This document shows positions 1 to 8,402 of a DNA stretch of 64,000 nucleotides, piece by piece (positions within the stretch are counted from its first letter, which is position 1; each line of letters begins with the position of its first letter). Source of the stretch: Microbulbifer thermotolerans (lineage in GTDB: Bacteria > Pseudomonadota > Gammaproteobacteria > Pseudomonadales > Cellvibrionaceae); NCBI RefSeq assembly GCF_900112305.1, contig NZ_FOKT01000006.1, forward strand, positions 248,001 through 312,000, given 5' to 3'. The translations under genes and the position numbers were made by a program. Below the pieces are notes generated by a model. That model saw nothing but the letters and a program-made list of their open reading frames with translations, ran no database searches and was not told the DNA's origin.

Positions 1-138
1 GGAAATGTTGCGGCAGTGACCAATCCGGTCGAATTCTTTGGCCTGTTCGGGGTTGTGTATCCATGAGCCGCGCTTATTCGCTGCCTCTACCCTATTGCTT
101 GAGCGCCCCCCGCCTCACCGCTGGCCGGTGCGAAAGTG

Positions 139-1041
139 TCAGAGGTGTACCAGATCCATTAGCTGAGCCCGCAGCCATCGGTTGGCTGGATCATCGTGCT
201 GGCTTTTGTGCCACAACAGATGCCAGTCTATCTGGGGAATCTGAAAGGGTAATTCGAACCGCCGTGCCGGAAACTGATCGGCGAGGCTCGCGGGCACCGT
301 CAGTGCCAGGTCACTGCGCAGTACCACCAGTGGCGCTACCCGATAGTGTTGCACGCGCAGCTTGATCTCCCGCTGGCGGCCCAGTTTGTTCAAGGCGATA
401 TCCACCAGGCCGGGGCCACTGCGGCGGCTGGATACGTGGATATGCTCCAGTTGCAGGTATTGCTCCAGGGTCAGGCTGTCTTGCTTCGCCAGTGGGTGGT
501 CGGCGCGCAGCATGCACAGATAGCGGTCGCGGATAAGGCGCTGCTGCTTAAGCTGCGTGGCTGTAGGCAGGGGTATATCGAGACCGAAATCCAGCGTATT
601 GGCGGCCAGCTCCTTTGCCAACTGGTCCCGGGGTACATAGTAGGACTCCACACGGATTCCGGGCGCCAGCTGCTGCAGCCGCTCCAGAAGCCGCGGCAGT
701 AACAGCGTTTCGGCCATGTCATTCATCGACAGGCGCAGGGTCTTGCGCGCAGCGGCTGGGTCGAACTGGCGCTGTTCATTCAGGCTGCCGCCGAGCAGCG
801 CCAGCCCTTGCTGAACTTTGGGCATGATGCGCTCGGTCAAGGGCGTGGGCTGCATGCCCGAGGGGGTGCGGGTGAACAGGGGGTCGTCCAGCGTGCGCCG
901 CAGGCGGGCCAGCGCATTGCTGACCGCCGGTTGGGTAATGTGCAGCCGCTGTGCCGCGCGGGTCAGATTGCGCTCGCTGTAGATCGCTTCCAGCACCAGG
1001 AAGAGATTCATATCCATTTGCTGCAGCTGCACAGGCGGCAC
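139..1041 (-). CDS. LysR-family transcriptional regulator
   Basis: A 300-residue LysR-type regulator. The N-terminal winged helix-turn-helix is clear (about residues 10-70, with RNLTRAAQRLHITQPAVSNAL as the recognition part), followed by a type-2 periplasmic-binding-like effector domain to the end. The longest frame begins at a GTG; an ATG at 1017 (MDMNLFLVLEAIY) gives a more typical LysR N-terminus, so the start is uncertain. It is divergent from the phosphatase/acyl-CoA dehydrogenase operon across about 96 bp, the classic arrangement for a LysR protein controlling its neighbour, and that intergenic stretch holds AT-rich dyads (around 1052-1080). The effector is not predictable from sequence. 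Confidence 0.9.
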   Translation of the reverse strand: MPPVQLQQMDMNLFLVLEAIYSERNLTRAAQRLHITQPAVSNALARLRRTLDDPLFTRTPSGMQPTPLTERIMPKVQQGLALLGGSLNEQRQFDPAAARKTLRLSMNDMAETLLLPRLLERLQQLAPGIRVESYYVPRDQLAKELAANTLDFGLDIPLPTATQLKQQRLIRDRYLCMLRADHPLAKQDSLTLEQYLQLEHIHVSSRRSGPGLVDIALNKLGRQREIKLRVQHYRVAPLVVLRSDLALTVPASLADQFPARRFELPFQIPQIDWHLLWHKSQHDDPANRWLRAQLMDLVHL

Positions 1042-1137
1042 CCATCATAAACATTGTGAATGATTGAATATTCGCATAATAAACTTCAATGATCCAATGG
1101 CCGAGGCTAAGGTGGAGATCAAACCGGGGAGAAAGCA

Positions 1138-1809
1138 TTGGCTGAGTTTTACACGGTGCGCCACGGGCAGGCCTCATTCGGCGCCGATGATTACGACAAG
1201 TTATCCCCACTGGGCTGGCGTCAGGCGCGCTGGCTGGGGGAACACTGGCGCGAGGTGGGTGTGGCATTCGACCGGATTCTCTGTGGCGACCTGTTGCGGC
1301 ACCGGGAAACGGCACAGGGCATCTGTGAGGGGCTGGAAATGGACGGCTCCCGGGTACGGCTGGCGCCGCAGCTCAATGAATTTGATTTTCACAGTGTGCT
1401 GCAGTGCTACGGTGAGCGCGATCCGCAATCGGTGCCGCCACCCGGTACCGGCCGCTCTGAGTTTTACCGTTTCCTGAAAAAGGCCATGTTGGCCTGGGCA
1501 GCGGGGGAGATCCATCCGCTGGAGCGCTGGTGTGATTTTGAGCGGCGTATCGAAGACGCTCTGGAGTTGATCGCAGACGCGCCGAAAGGCAGTAAAACCC
1601 TGGTGGTCAGTTCCGGCGGCGCTATTGCGATGCTGGTGTGCCGGGTGTTGGGCGGCCCCGCGGAGACGGTGACCAGGCTCAATCTGCAAATAAAAAATAC
1701 GGCGGTAAGCCGCTTTTTTATCGGTGCCGACGGTATCGCCCTGCACAGTTTCAACCACGTGCCGCATCTCGAAAGGGATGGGCGGCGGAAATTTATCACC
1801 TACAGCTAG
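1138..1809 (+). CDS. Histidine phosphatase family protein
   Basis: A 223-residue phosphoglycerate-mutase-like histidine phosphatase. The RHG signature ([11 protein letters not shown], residues 5-15) carries the phospho-accepting His, and [11 protein letters not shown] near residue 160 is in the place of the second catalytic motif, where most members have SHG; here it reads SSGG, so the second His is not obvious. The start is a TTG preceded by GGGGAGAAAG. It is the first gene of a tight same-strand run with an acyl-CoA dehydrogenase and an APH-fold kinase. This suggests that it removes phosphate from an intermediate or a side product of that pathway; this is inference from context. Confidence 0.85.
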   Translation: MAEFYTVRHGQASFGADDYDKLSPLGWRQARWLGEHWREVGVAFDRILCGDLLRHRETAQGICEGLEMDGSRVRLAPQLNEFDFHSVLQCYGERDPQSVPPPGTGRSEFYRFLKKAMLAWAAGEIHPLERWCDFERRIEDALELIADAPKGSKTLVVSSGGAIAMLVCRVLGGPAETVTRLNLQIKNTAVSRFFIGADGIALHSFNHVPHLERDGRRKFITYS

Positions 1810-1817
1810 AGCGCGCG

Positions 1818-3029
1818 ATGGATTTTGAATATTCCCCCAAGGTGCAACAACTGCTAAATCGCCTGAAAAAATTTATGGGCGAACACATCTATCCCGCTGA
1901 AGAGGCCTTTCATGAACAGTTGCGAGCCGATCCCTGGGGCGAACCGCCGCTGCTGTCGGAATTAAAAGCGCGGGCCCGCGAACAAGGGCTGTGGAATCTT
2001 TTTATGCCGGACCCGCAATTCGGCGCGGGGTTGTCGAATCTCGAATACGCGCCCCTGGCGGAGGAAATGGGCAAGGTGGTCTGGTCTTCGGAAGTATTCA
2101 ACTGCAGTGCGCCGGACACCGGCAACATGGAGGTGCTCGCCCGGTACGGCAGTCCGCAGCAGCAGAAACAGTGGTTGGCGCCGTTACTGGCCGGGGAAAT
2201 CCGCTCCGCTTTTGCGATGACAGAGCCCAAGGTGGCGTCTTCCGACGCAACCAATATCGAGACATCCATAGTGCGCGACGGCGATGACTATGTCATCAAC
2301 GGTCACAAGTTTTACATCAGCGGGCTGATGAACCGGCGCTGCAGGATTCTGATCGTAATGGGAAAAACAGATCCAACCAATCCCGATCGCCACCGGCAGC
2401 AGTCGCAGATTTTGGTGCCCACCGATACACCGGGCGTCGAAATCATTCGCCCGATGACTGTGTTCGGTTACGACGATGCCCCCGAGGGACACGCGGAAGT
2501 GATCTTTGACAATGTGCGTGTGCCTGCGGCCAACTTGATTCTGGGCGAGGGGCGGGGCTTTGAAATCGCACAGGGGCGCTTGGGACCTGGGCGTATCCAC
2601 CACTGTATGCGCCTGATTGGCCAGGCTCAAAGGGCTTTGGAAATGATGGCCAGGCGCGCGGAGCAGCGCGTTGTTTTCGGCCGCCGGATGAGTGCGCAGG
2701 GCTCGGTGCGGGAGGACATTGCCAAAAGTGCCTGCGAAATAGAACAGGCGCGTCTGCTGACACTGAAGGCCGCGGATCAGATGGATAGATACGGCAACAA
2801 GGCGGCCAGGGATTTGATCGCCATGATCAAAATCGTGGCGCCGCAAATGGCCTGCAGGGTGATCGACCGCGCGATACAAATTCATGGTGCCGCCGGATTG
2901 AGTCAGGACTACAACCTGGCGCAGCACTACGCTTATGCGCGCACTGTGCGTCTGGCGGATGGCCCGGATCAGGTGCATATGATGCAACTGGGGCGCAACC
3001 TGGCGGCCCGCTACGGCGCGCAAGACTGA
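1818..3029 (+). CDS. Acyl-CoA dehydrogenase (ACAD10/11-like)
   Basis: A 403-residue FAD-dependent acyl-CoA dehydrogenase. N-terminal helical domain ([13 protein letters not shown]...), middle beta domain with FAMTEP and the KFYISG strand, and C-terminal helical domain with RVVFGR and [10 protein letters not shown], are all in the expected order. The start at 1818 lies 8 nt after the upstream stop and matches the family N-terminus; the frame is open further upstream but that stretch overlaps the phosphatase. Family members next to an APH-fold kinase resemble human ACAD10/11, where the kinase phosphorylates a 4-hydroxyacyl-CoA and the dehydrogenase-like enzyme removes the phosphate. The neighbouring kinase gene fits this role. 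Confidence 0.9.
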   Translation: MDFEYSPKVQQLLNRLKKFMGEHIYPAEEAFHEQLRADPWGEPPLLSELKARAREQGLWNLFMPDPQFGAGLSNLEYAPLAEEMGKVVWSSEVFNCSAPDTGNMEVLARYGSPQQQKQWLAPLLAGEIRSAFAMTEPKVASSDATNIETSIVRDGDDYVINGHKFYISGLMNRRCRILIVMGKTDPTNPDRHRQQSQILVPTDTPGVEIIRPMTVFGYDDAPEGHAEVIFDNVRVPAANLILGEGRGFEIAQGRLGPGRIHHCMRLIGQAQRALEMMARRAEQRVVFGRRMSAQGSVREDIAKSACEIEQARLLTLKAADQMDRYGNKAARDLIAMIKIVAPQMACRVIDRAIQIHGAAGLSQDYNLAQHYAYARTVRLADGPDQVHMMQLGRNLAARYGAQD

Positions 3030-3043
3030 CACGGGAGCGGCGC

Positions 3044-4099
3044 ATGGAACAAAAAACTGCACAACAGCGCGACGCGGTGGCACAGCTGCCGCTGGAAAGC
3101 CTGGAAAAATATCTGGCCGCGCATATCGACGGATTTCGCGGCCCGCTTTCCGTGCGCAAATTTTCCGGCGGCCAGTCGAATCCCACCTTCAAGCTTGAAG
3201 CGGCATCCGGTCTTTATGTGTTGCGCCGCCAGCCGCCGGGCAAGTTGCTGAAATCCGCCCACGCGGTGGACCGGGAATTCCGGGTCATGCGCGCACTGGC
3301 GGATACAGATGTGCCCGTGCCGCGGGTGATGCATCTGTGCGAGGACCCGACGTTGATCGGGTCACTCTTTTTTGTCATGGAATATTGTGAAGGACGTATT
3401 TTTTGGCACGCCGACCTGCCGGAAGTGGACGAGCGCCAGCGCATGGCGATCTACGACGAGATGAACCGGGTGCTGGCGGCGCTGCACAGTGTGGATATCG
3501 AATCTGTGGGACTTTCCGATTACGGCCGCCCGGGCAATTATTTTGAGCGCCAGTTTGAGCGCTGGCGCGGTCAGTATCGGGCATCGGAACTTTCCCGCAT
3601 CGGTGCCATGGAATCCCTGATGGCATGGTTGGCGAAAAACCTTCCGGAAGACGATGGCCGTGTGGCGCTGGTACACGGCGACTACCGCCTGGATAACATT
3701 ATGTTTCACCACCGCGAGGCGCGGGCGGTCGCCTTGCTCGACTGGGAACTCTCCACCCTGGGCCACCCCTTCGCCGATCTCGCCTACCAGTGTATGCAAA
3801 TGCGTATGCCCGCCGACGGCGGCAAGATATCCGGCCTGATGGGCCTGGACAGGGCGGCGCTGGGGATTCCTTCGGAGCGGGAATATGTGGCGCGCTATTG
3901 CGAACGCATGGGGATTGGCGGAATCGATAATTGGGCCTTCTATCTGGCGTTCAGCTTCTTCCGCCTGGCCGCCATTATCCAGGGCGTGGCCAAGCGCGCG
4001 CAGGATGGCAATGCCTCCAATAAAAATGCGGCAACACTGGGCAGGCTGGTGGAACCGGTGGCTCTTATGGCGTTGGACGTTATCGAGACCGACGGCTGA
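3044..4099 (+). CDS. APH-fold phosphotransferase (ACAD10/11 kinase type)
   Basis: A 351-residue cytoplasmic kinase of the aminoglycoside-phosphotransferase fold. The catalytic loop HGDYRLDN is in the second half and the metal-binding DWELSTLGHPFADLAY follows; the N-lobe has the FSGGQSNPTFKL nucleotide-binding turn. It starts 14 nt after the acyl-CoA dehydrogenase with GGGAGCGGC as ribosome binding site. By the known ACAD10/11 and LvaA systems (established for the family), the likely substrate is a 4-hydroxyacyl-CoA rather than an antibiotic. It is not a resistance gene by context. Confidence 0.88.
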   Translation: MEQKTAQQRDAVAQLPLESLEKYLAAHIDGFRGPLSVRKFSGGQSNPTFKLEAASGLYVLRRQPPGKLLKSAHAVDREFRVMRALADTDVPVPRVMHLCEDPTLIGSLFFVMEYCEGRIFWHADLPEVDERQRMAIYDEMNRVLAALHSVDIESVGLSDYGRPGNYFERQFERWRGQYRASELSRIGAMESLMAWLAKNLPEDDGRVALVHGDYRLDNIMFHHREARAVALLDWELSTLGHPFADLAYQCMQMRMPADGGKISGLMGLDRAALGIPSEREYVARYCERMGIGGIDNWAFYLAFSFFRLAAIIQGVAKRAQDGNASNKNAATLGRLVEPVALMALDVIETDG

Positions 4100-4155
4100 C
4101 TTTTCGCAGCGGGCGCTCCCGTCCCGCGGCGCAGGACATCAACGGAGATAGGCGA

Positions 4156-4932
4156 ATGGCTACCAATTTGTTTGACCTCAGAGGAAAAATCGCCCTGGTA
4201 ACGGGGGCCAGCCGCGGCATCGGTGAAGCCGTTGCCAAACTGCTGGCGGAGCAGGGCGCCCATGTGCTGGTTTCCAGCCGCAAAATCGAAGGCTGCCGCG
4301 CGGTTGCGGAGGCAATTGTCGACGTCGGCGGTTCGGCGGAGGCCGTGCCCTGCCATATCGGTAATATGGACGACATAGCCGCGCTGTTCGACGGCATCCG
4401 CCAGAAGCATGGCCGCCTGGATATTCTGGTGAACAATGCGGCCACCAATCCCTATTTCGGTCATATCCTCGACACAGACCTGGGGGCTTTTCAGAAGACC
4501 GTGGATGTCAATATTCGCGGTTATTTCTTTATGTCGGTCGAGGCCGGCAAACTGATGCGTGCGCAGGGGGGCGGCTGTATTGTGAATACCGCTTCCGTCA
4601 ATGCTTTGCAGCCGGGTGTGGGCCAGGGAATTTATTCCATTACCAAGGCCGCGGTCGTCAATATGACCAAGGCTTTTGCCAAAGAATGTGCCCAGTTCAA
4701 TATCCGCGTCAACGCGCTGCTTCCGGGGCTCACGCGCACGAAATTTGCCGGTGCGTTGTTCACTCACGAAGAAATCTACAAGACCGCCATTGAGCATATC
4801 CCCATGCACCGCCATGCGGAGCCGGAGGAAATGGCGGGAACGGTTCTCTATTTGGTGTCCGACGCTTCCAGCTATACCACCGGCGAATGTGTCGTTGTCG
4901 ACGGAGGCCTGGTTTGTTGCGGAGGTGTTTAA
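4156..4932 (+). CDS. SDR-family NAD(P)-dependent oxidoreductase
   Basis: A 258-residue classical short-chain dehydrogenase. The cofactor motif TGASRGIG (about residues 17-24), NNAA (about 93-96), catalytic Ser in NTASVNA and YSITK (YxxxK) are all present. Fourth gene of the operon, 56 nt after the kinase, with GGAGATAGGCG before the ATG. It probably oxidises or reduces a hydroxyacyl-CoA in the same pathway. Its stop codon overlaps the next start codon by 1 nt, so the two SDRs are translationally coupled. Confidence 0.9.
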   Translation: MATNLFDLRGKIALVTGASRGIGEAVAKLLAEQGAHVLVSSRKIEGCRAVAEAIVDVGGSAEAVPCHIGNMDDIAALFDGIRQKHGRLDILVNNAATNPYFGHILDTDLGAFQKTVDVNIRGYFFMSVEAGKLMRAQGGGCIVNTASVNALQPGVGQGIYSITKAAVVNMTKAFAKECAQFNIRVNALLPGLTRTKFAGALFTHEEIYKTAIEHIPMHRHAEPEEMAGTVLYLVSDASSYTTGECVVVDGGLVCCGGV

Positions 4933-5717
4933 TGGAACGCGATCCTCTTCTGGACTTCAAAGGCAGGGTGGCGCTGATCACCGGTGCCGCCGGAGGCCTT
5001 GGCGCAGGTTTGGCGCGGGAACTGGGCATTCGCGGCGCGCAATTAATATTGGGTGATATCGACGAGCGCGGCGTGCAGGAAGTGGCGCGGGAACTGGAAG
5101 CAGAAGGTATTGCTGTGCGCGCGCAGCGTTGCGATGTCTCTGTCGAAAGCGATTGCGCCGCGCTGGTGGAACTTGCTCTGTCCCAGTTTGGTTCACTGGA
5201 TATCGCGGTCAACAACGCGGGTATAGCTCCGCCCATGCAGGCCCTTGAGACGGTGGATGCGGGGGTGCTGGAAAAACAGCACAACGTCAACGTGAAGGGC
5301 GTTTATTTCTGCCTTAAACACCAGCTGAAAGCGATGAAGCCGAGGCGCTCGGGCATTATCCTCAATGTCAGTTCCATGGCCGGACTCGGCGCCGCGCCCA
5401 AAGCGGCCACCTATTCGGCGGCCAAGCACGCGGTGATTGGCCTGACCCGCACGGCGGCGGTGGAAAACGCTAAATACAATATTCGCGTCAATGCGGTCTG
5501 CCCCTTTTTCACCCTGACCAGAATGGTGACAGACTTGCAGCCACCGGAAGGCGTTAGCGGCGACCAGATGCAGGCATATTTGGCCAGTGGTTGTCCGATG
5601 AAACGGCTGGCGGAACCGCGAGAGGTAGTTAACGCCATGCTCTTCTTCTGCTCCCCCGCACTCACCTATATTACCGGGCAGGCGCTGGCGGTGGATGGCG
5701 GCGTTTCAGCCTTTTAA
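4932..5717 (+). CDS. SDR-family NAD(P)-dependent oxidoreductase
   Basis: A 261-residue classical SDR with TGAAGGLG (cofactor), NNAG (about residue 95), the active-site Ser in NVSSMAG and YSAAK. The ATG at 4932 shares a base with the stop of the previous SDR and follows GGAGGTG, so it is preferred over an upstream in-frame start. C-terminal VDGGVSAF is typical. The stop TAA (5715-5717) is at the very edge of a 198-bp MITE-like repeat, so the element provides or abuts the natural end of the gene. Confidence 0.9.
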   Translation: MERDPLLDFKGRVALITGAAGGLGAGLARELGIRGAQLILGDIDERGVQEVARELEAEGIAVRAQRCDVSVESDCAALVELALSQFGSLDIAVNNAGIAPPMQALETVDAGVLEKQHNVNVKGVYFCLKHQLKAMKPRRSGIILNVSSMAGLGAAPKAATYSAAKHAVIGLTRTAAVENAKYNIRVNAVCPFFTLTRMVTDLQPPEGVSGDQMQAYLASGCPMKRLAEPREVVNAMLFFCSPALTYITGQALAVDGGVSAF

Positions 5718-5912
5718 GGAACCTCTGATTAAGTCACTTTCTGGTGGCAGAGGCGCTTCGGGAGCGGATGTGAAGCTCAGGTGGTAGGACGTACATTGCG
5801 AAACCGTCGGAGCTACAGGGAAGTACTCGTGCGTTTTCGAAATGTACGTCCTATTGCCTGAGCGCCCCGGAAGCTACCATAGTGTCCACGCGAATTAATC
5901 AGAGGTTACTTA
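5715..5912. repeat. MITE-like inverted-repeat element, full-length copy 1
   Basis: About 198 bp bounded by near-perfect terminal inverted repeats: TTAAGGAACCTCTGATTAA at the left end and its complement with one change (TTAATCAGAGGTTACTTAA) at the right. Inside are nested complementary arms (for example GGACGTACAT against ATGTACGTCC), so the whole unit can fold into one long hairpin. A copy about 95% identical by eye but in the opposite orientation lies at 30540-30738. No open reading frame is evident, so it would be non-autonomous. Confidence 0.85.
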
Positions 5913-5976
5913 AGAAGCTGCTCATTTATTCATGCTCCGGCTGTGAAGAGACTGCAAAGCTAGATGGGAGACAAGC

Positions 5977-6954
5977 ATGCGCGCACTGATTTGTCGGGAA
6001 TACGGCACCGCGGAACAGTTGGTGATTGGGGACCAAGCGCTGCCGCCGCTGAAAAATGACGAAGTGCGGATCGATGTTCGGGCCGCGGGGATCAACTTCC
6101 CCGACACACTGATTATTGCCGGCAAATATCAAATCAAGCCGCCACTGCCGTTTATTCCTGGTGGCGAGTGTGCCGGTGTGGTGAGTGCTGTCGGTGATGC
6201 GGTGACAAGTTTCAAGGTGGGCGACCGGGTGATTGCCATGCCGGGCCTGTCCGCTTTTGCCGAGCAGGTGCAAGTGAAGTCGCATTTGCTGGTGCCCATG
6301 CCGGACAAGCTTTCCTTCGAACAGGCCGCCGGATTCTGTATCACTTATGCCACTTCTTACTATGCGCTGAAGCAGCGCGCCGCACTGGAGAAAGGGGAAA
6401 CCCTGGTGGTGCTGGGTGCCGCCGGAGGCGTAGGCGTCACAGCAATCCAATTGGGCAAGGCTCTGGGAGCGCGGGTCATCGCCTGTGCGTCCAGCGACGA
6501 TAGGCTGGCATTTTGCCGCGAAGTGGGCGCGGATGATGTAATCAATTACTCGCGGGAAAACCTGAAAGAGCGGATCAAAGCGCTCACTGACGGCCAGGGT
6601 GCCGATGTGATTCTGGACCCGGTGGGCGGTGATTACACGGAGCAGGCTTACCGCTCCATTGCTTGGAGCGGCCGCTACTTAGTGATTGGCTTTGCCTCCG
6701 GTGATATTCCCAGGTTGCCGCTCAACCTGCCGCTGCTCAAGGCGGGGGATATCATGGGCATTTTCTGGGGCAGCTGGGCGCAGCGCGACCCCCAGGCGAA
6801 TCTGCGCAATTTTGCCGAGCTGCTGCAGATGGTGGAGGATGGCAGTTTGAATCCACTCACCACCGAGGTTTACCCCTTTGAGGAATATGCGCGGGCCTTT
6901 GCCTCGATTACCGAACGCCGCGCGCGGGGCAAAGTGATATTGGTTATCGGTTGA
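5977..6954 (+). CDS. NADPH:quinone oxidoreductase-like MDR enzyme
   Basis: A 325-residue zinc-free medium-chain dehydrogenase. N-terminal GroES-like domain (MRALICREYGTAEQLVIGD), then a Rossmann domain with GAAGGVGVTAIQLGKALG (about residues 148-165) binding NADPH, and VILDPVGGDY. The catalytic Zn ligands of alcohol dehydrogenases are absent, as is usual for quinone oxidoreductases. GGGAGACAAGC precedes the ATG. It is separated from the SDR operon by the MITE-like element and could be an independent unit; the substrate is not predictable. Confidence 0.88.
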   Translation: MRALICREYGTAEQLVIGDQALPPLKNDEVRIDVRAAGINFPDTLIIAGKYQIKPPLPFIPGGECAGVVSAVGDAVTSFKVGDRVIAMPGLSAFAEQVQVKSHLLVPMPDKLSFEQAAGFCITYATSYYALKQRAALEKGETLVVLGAAGGVGVTAIQLGKALGARVIACASSDDRLAFCREVGADDVINYSRENLKERIKALTDGQGADVILDPVGGDYTEQAYRSIAWSGRYLVIGFASGDIPRLPLNLPLLKAGDIMGIFWGSWAQRDPQANLRNFAELLQMVEDGSLNPLTTEVYPFEEYARAFASITERRARGKVILVIG

Positions 6955-7393
6955 CAGGCAGCAGCCGGCAATGGGTTTTTGCTTTGTTTTCCAGGTCGCG
7001 GGGCAGCCTCTCGGCAAGCGTTCCCTGCTGCTGCCGCCGCCACAGGCGGCAGAGTTCCATATAGCTGCCCGCCCGTACCTGGCTGCGTAGATCGAACCAG
7101 GGGTCCGGCGCCGCCTGCGGCGCGCTTTCGGGTTGCCAGTTGTGTAGGGGAGATGCCTGCGTGTTCTTTGCCGCGCGCAACTCGGGGGTCAGCGCACCCA
7201 GATATTGGGCCGGGTGCACCAGGAGAATCATCACTGCCAGAGCCGTGCATCCGCCCGCGGCCCTGGATAGCCAGCGGTTCTCTGTTTGGGGCGGCCGGAA
7301 TTGCTTGGCACGCTGCAGGATTTTTTCGTCGAGTGCTGCGGGGGAGGTGATATCGGCAACGGCATTCCGGTATTGGTGTTCCCAGTCATTCAT
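6944..7393 (-). CDS. Small membrane protein, possible anti-sigma partner
   Basis: A 149-residue protein with a short cytoplasmic N-terminus (MNDWEHQYRNAVADITSPAA), one likely membrane segment (about residues 47-65, AAGGCTALAVMILLVHP) and a periplasmic tail containing WRRQQQGTLAERLPRDLE. Its start overlaps the stop of the sigma-like gene by 4 nt (ATGA), so they are coupled. One-helix proteins in this position commonly act as anti-sigma factors; no zinc-binding anti-sigma motif (HxxxCxxC) is seen, so this role is inferred from arrangement only. Its 3' end overlaps the end of the convergent quinone oxidoreductase gene by 11 nt. Confidence 0.65.
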   Translation of the reverse strand: MNDWEHQYRNAVADITSPAALDEKILQRAKQFRPPQTENRWLSRAAGGCTALAVMILLVHPAQYLGALTPELRAAKNTQASPLHNWQPESAPQAAPDPWFDLRSQVRAGSYMELCRLWRRQQQGTLAERLPRDLENKAKTHCRLLPVNR

Positions 7394-8058
7394 TGCGCCA
7401 CTCCTTCAACCGCTTTGAGTTGCCAGGGTTGTCTTTGCGGCCCGTAGAGAAATTCTTCCAGTTTTTCTTTGCCGCGGCGATAGTGCTCTTTGCAGCGCTT
7501 AAGGGAAATGCGTTCTATATCTGCCACCGTCGCCAGGGGCAGGGCGCACTCTATGTGCAGCAGCAGTATGTTGCGTTCGATTCTCGGCAACTGCTGTATG
7601 CCTTGCAGAGCGCGGCTTTGAGCAGGAGGCACTCGCCTGGGCGCCTGCGCATTTTGGCAGGCATGGTTGCGCAGCAGTTTATTGACCTGGATGAACAGCC
7701 AGCTGCGCAAAAGGCGGCCGCTCAACTGCGGCGGGTGTTCGAGCAAGCCGTTCCAAAGAATTTCCAGTACCTCGTTTGCCACCGCGGGGTCCATTTGTAC
7801 ACAGTAGCGGTAGAGGCAGTCCTTGTGGCGTGCGTAGAGCTCGCGAAAGGCTTTGATATTTCGCGTGGAGTGATAATAGTCCAGCAGGGATTCATCGCTC
7901 AGCTGCCGGTAGTCTTTCCGTGACAAATTGCCGCGCCTCCGTGCGCTGGTAAGACTGTTCTCGAGTTGCAATACGTTGGGCAGATCAGTGGCGGTGCGTG
8001 TCGCGGCGGTCGGCCGGCGACTCTTCCGTTGACCGCTCATCTTTCCCTGTGCCGTCAT
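7390..8058 (-). CDS. ECF-like sigma-70 family RNA polymerase sigma factor
   Basis: About 222 residues from the ATG at 8058 (preceded by GAAAG). A region-2-like segment (AFRELYARHKDCLYRYCVQ) and a region-4-like helix-turn-helix (LPRIERNILLLHIECALPLATVADIERIS, then RCKEHYRRGKEKLEEFL) are visible, joined by a short linker. The N-terminus overlaps the 3' end of the upstream DUF6116-like gene by about 74 nt. An ATG at 8040 is an alternative start. The sequence is divergent from well-known ECF groups, so the target promoters are unknown. The coupled downstream membrane gene is the candidate regulator. Confidence 0.75.
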   Translation of the reverse strand: MTAQGKMSGQRKSRRPTAATRTATDLPNVLQLENSLTSARRRGNLSRKDYRQLSDESLLDYYHSTRNIKAFRELYARHKDCLYRYCVQMDPAVANEVLEILWNGLLEHPPQLSGRLLRSWLFIQVNKLLRNHACQNAQAPRRVPPAQSRALQGIQQLPRIERNILLLHIECALPLATVADIERISLKRCKEHYRRGKEKLEEFLYGPQRQPWQLKAVEGVAQ

Positions 8059-8278
8059 ATTTTTCTTTCGCTGGTGTCTGTGCGCGCCTGTTTTTCCGGG
8101 TTCCCAGGTAGAGTGTGGCCAGGCCCAGAAGTACTTCGTCGGCAAAGGGCAGTAGGTCGGGAATCAACAGGTCCACCAGAAAAATAGCGGCCACCCACCT
8201 GAACAGCTGCGGGTGCTCCAGTTTGCGGGCATAACTCAGAAACCAGCCGACTAGGGCACTGGGCAGCGCTTTTTTCAT
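7985..8278 (-). CDS. DUF6116-like small membrane protein
   Basis: A 97-residue protein with a hydrophobic centre (LFRWVAAIFLVDLLIPDLLPFADEVLLGLATLYLG) consistent with one or two membrane segments and a highly charged C-terminal tail ending in RRDTHRH. It resembles the short family often annotated DUF6116 in gammaproteobacteria; this is from memory. The tail-coding region overlaps the beginning of the sigma-like gene in another frame. No function can be given. Confidence 0.7.
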   Translation of the reverse strand: MKKALPSALVGWFLSYARKLEHPQLFRWVAAIFLVDLLIPDLLPFADEVLLGLATLYLGTRKNRRAQTPAKEKYDGTGKDERSTEESPADRRDTHRH

Positions 8279-8402
8279 TGACCTGCTCGTATCGCCTGTG
8301 TGGGAAGTATAGTTATCGCTTCATTGTGGCCCGGCGTCGGGGGGTGGGGGCTACGCCAGATTTTTTGACCGGTGGGTGCCCGGTGGTTTTTGCGTGATTT
8401 GT

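Noticed and set aside
776-1315. 179-residue frame spanning the LysR/phosphatase intergenic region
   Set aside because: It overlaps both real genes on opposite sides; low-complexity Ala/Arg/Pro composition typical of shadow frames.
2184-3083. 299-residue open frame antisense to the acyl-CoA dehydrogenase
   Set aside because: It is fully covered by a gene with complete motifs; composition and lack of any motif mark it as a shadow frame in GC-rich DNA.
3044-4099. Aminoglycoside resistance kinase
   Set aside because: The fold is shared, but the operon partner is an ACAD10/11-like dehydrogenase, which fits acyl-CoA catabolism instead.
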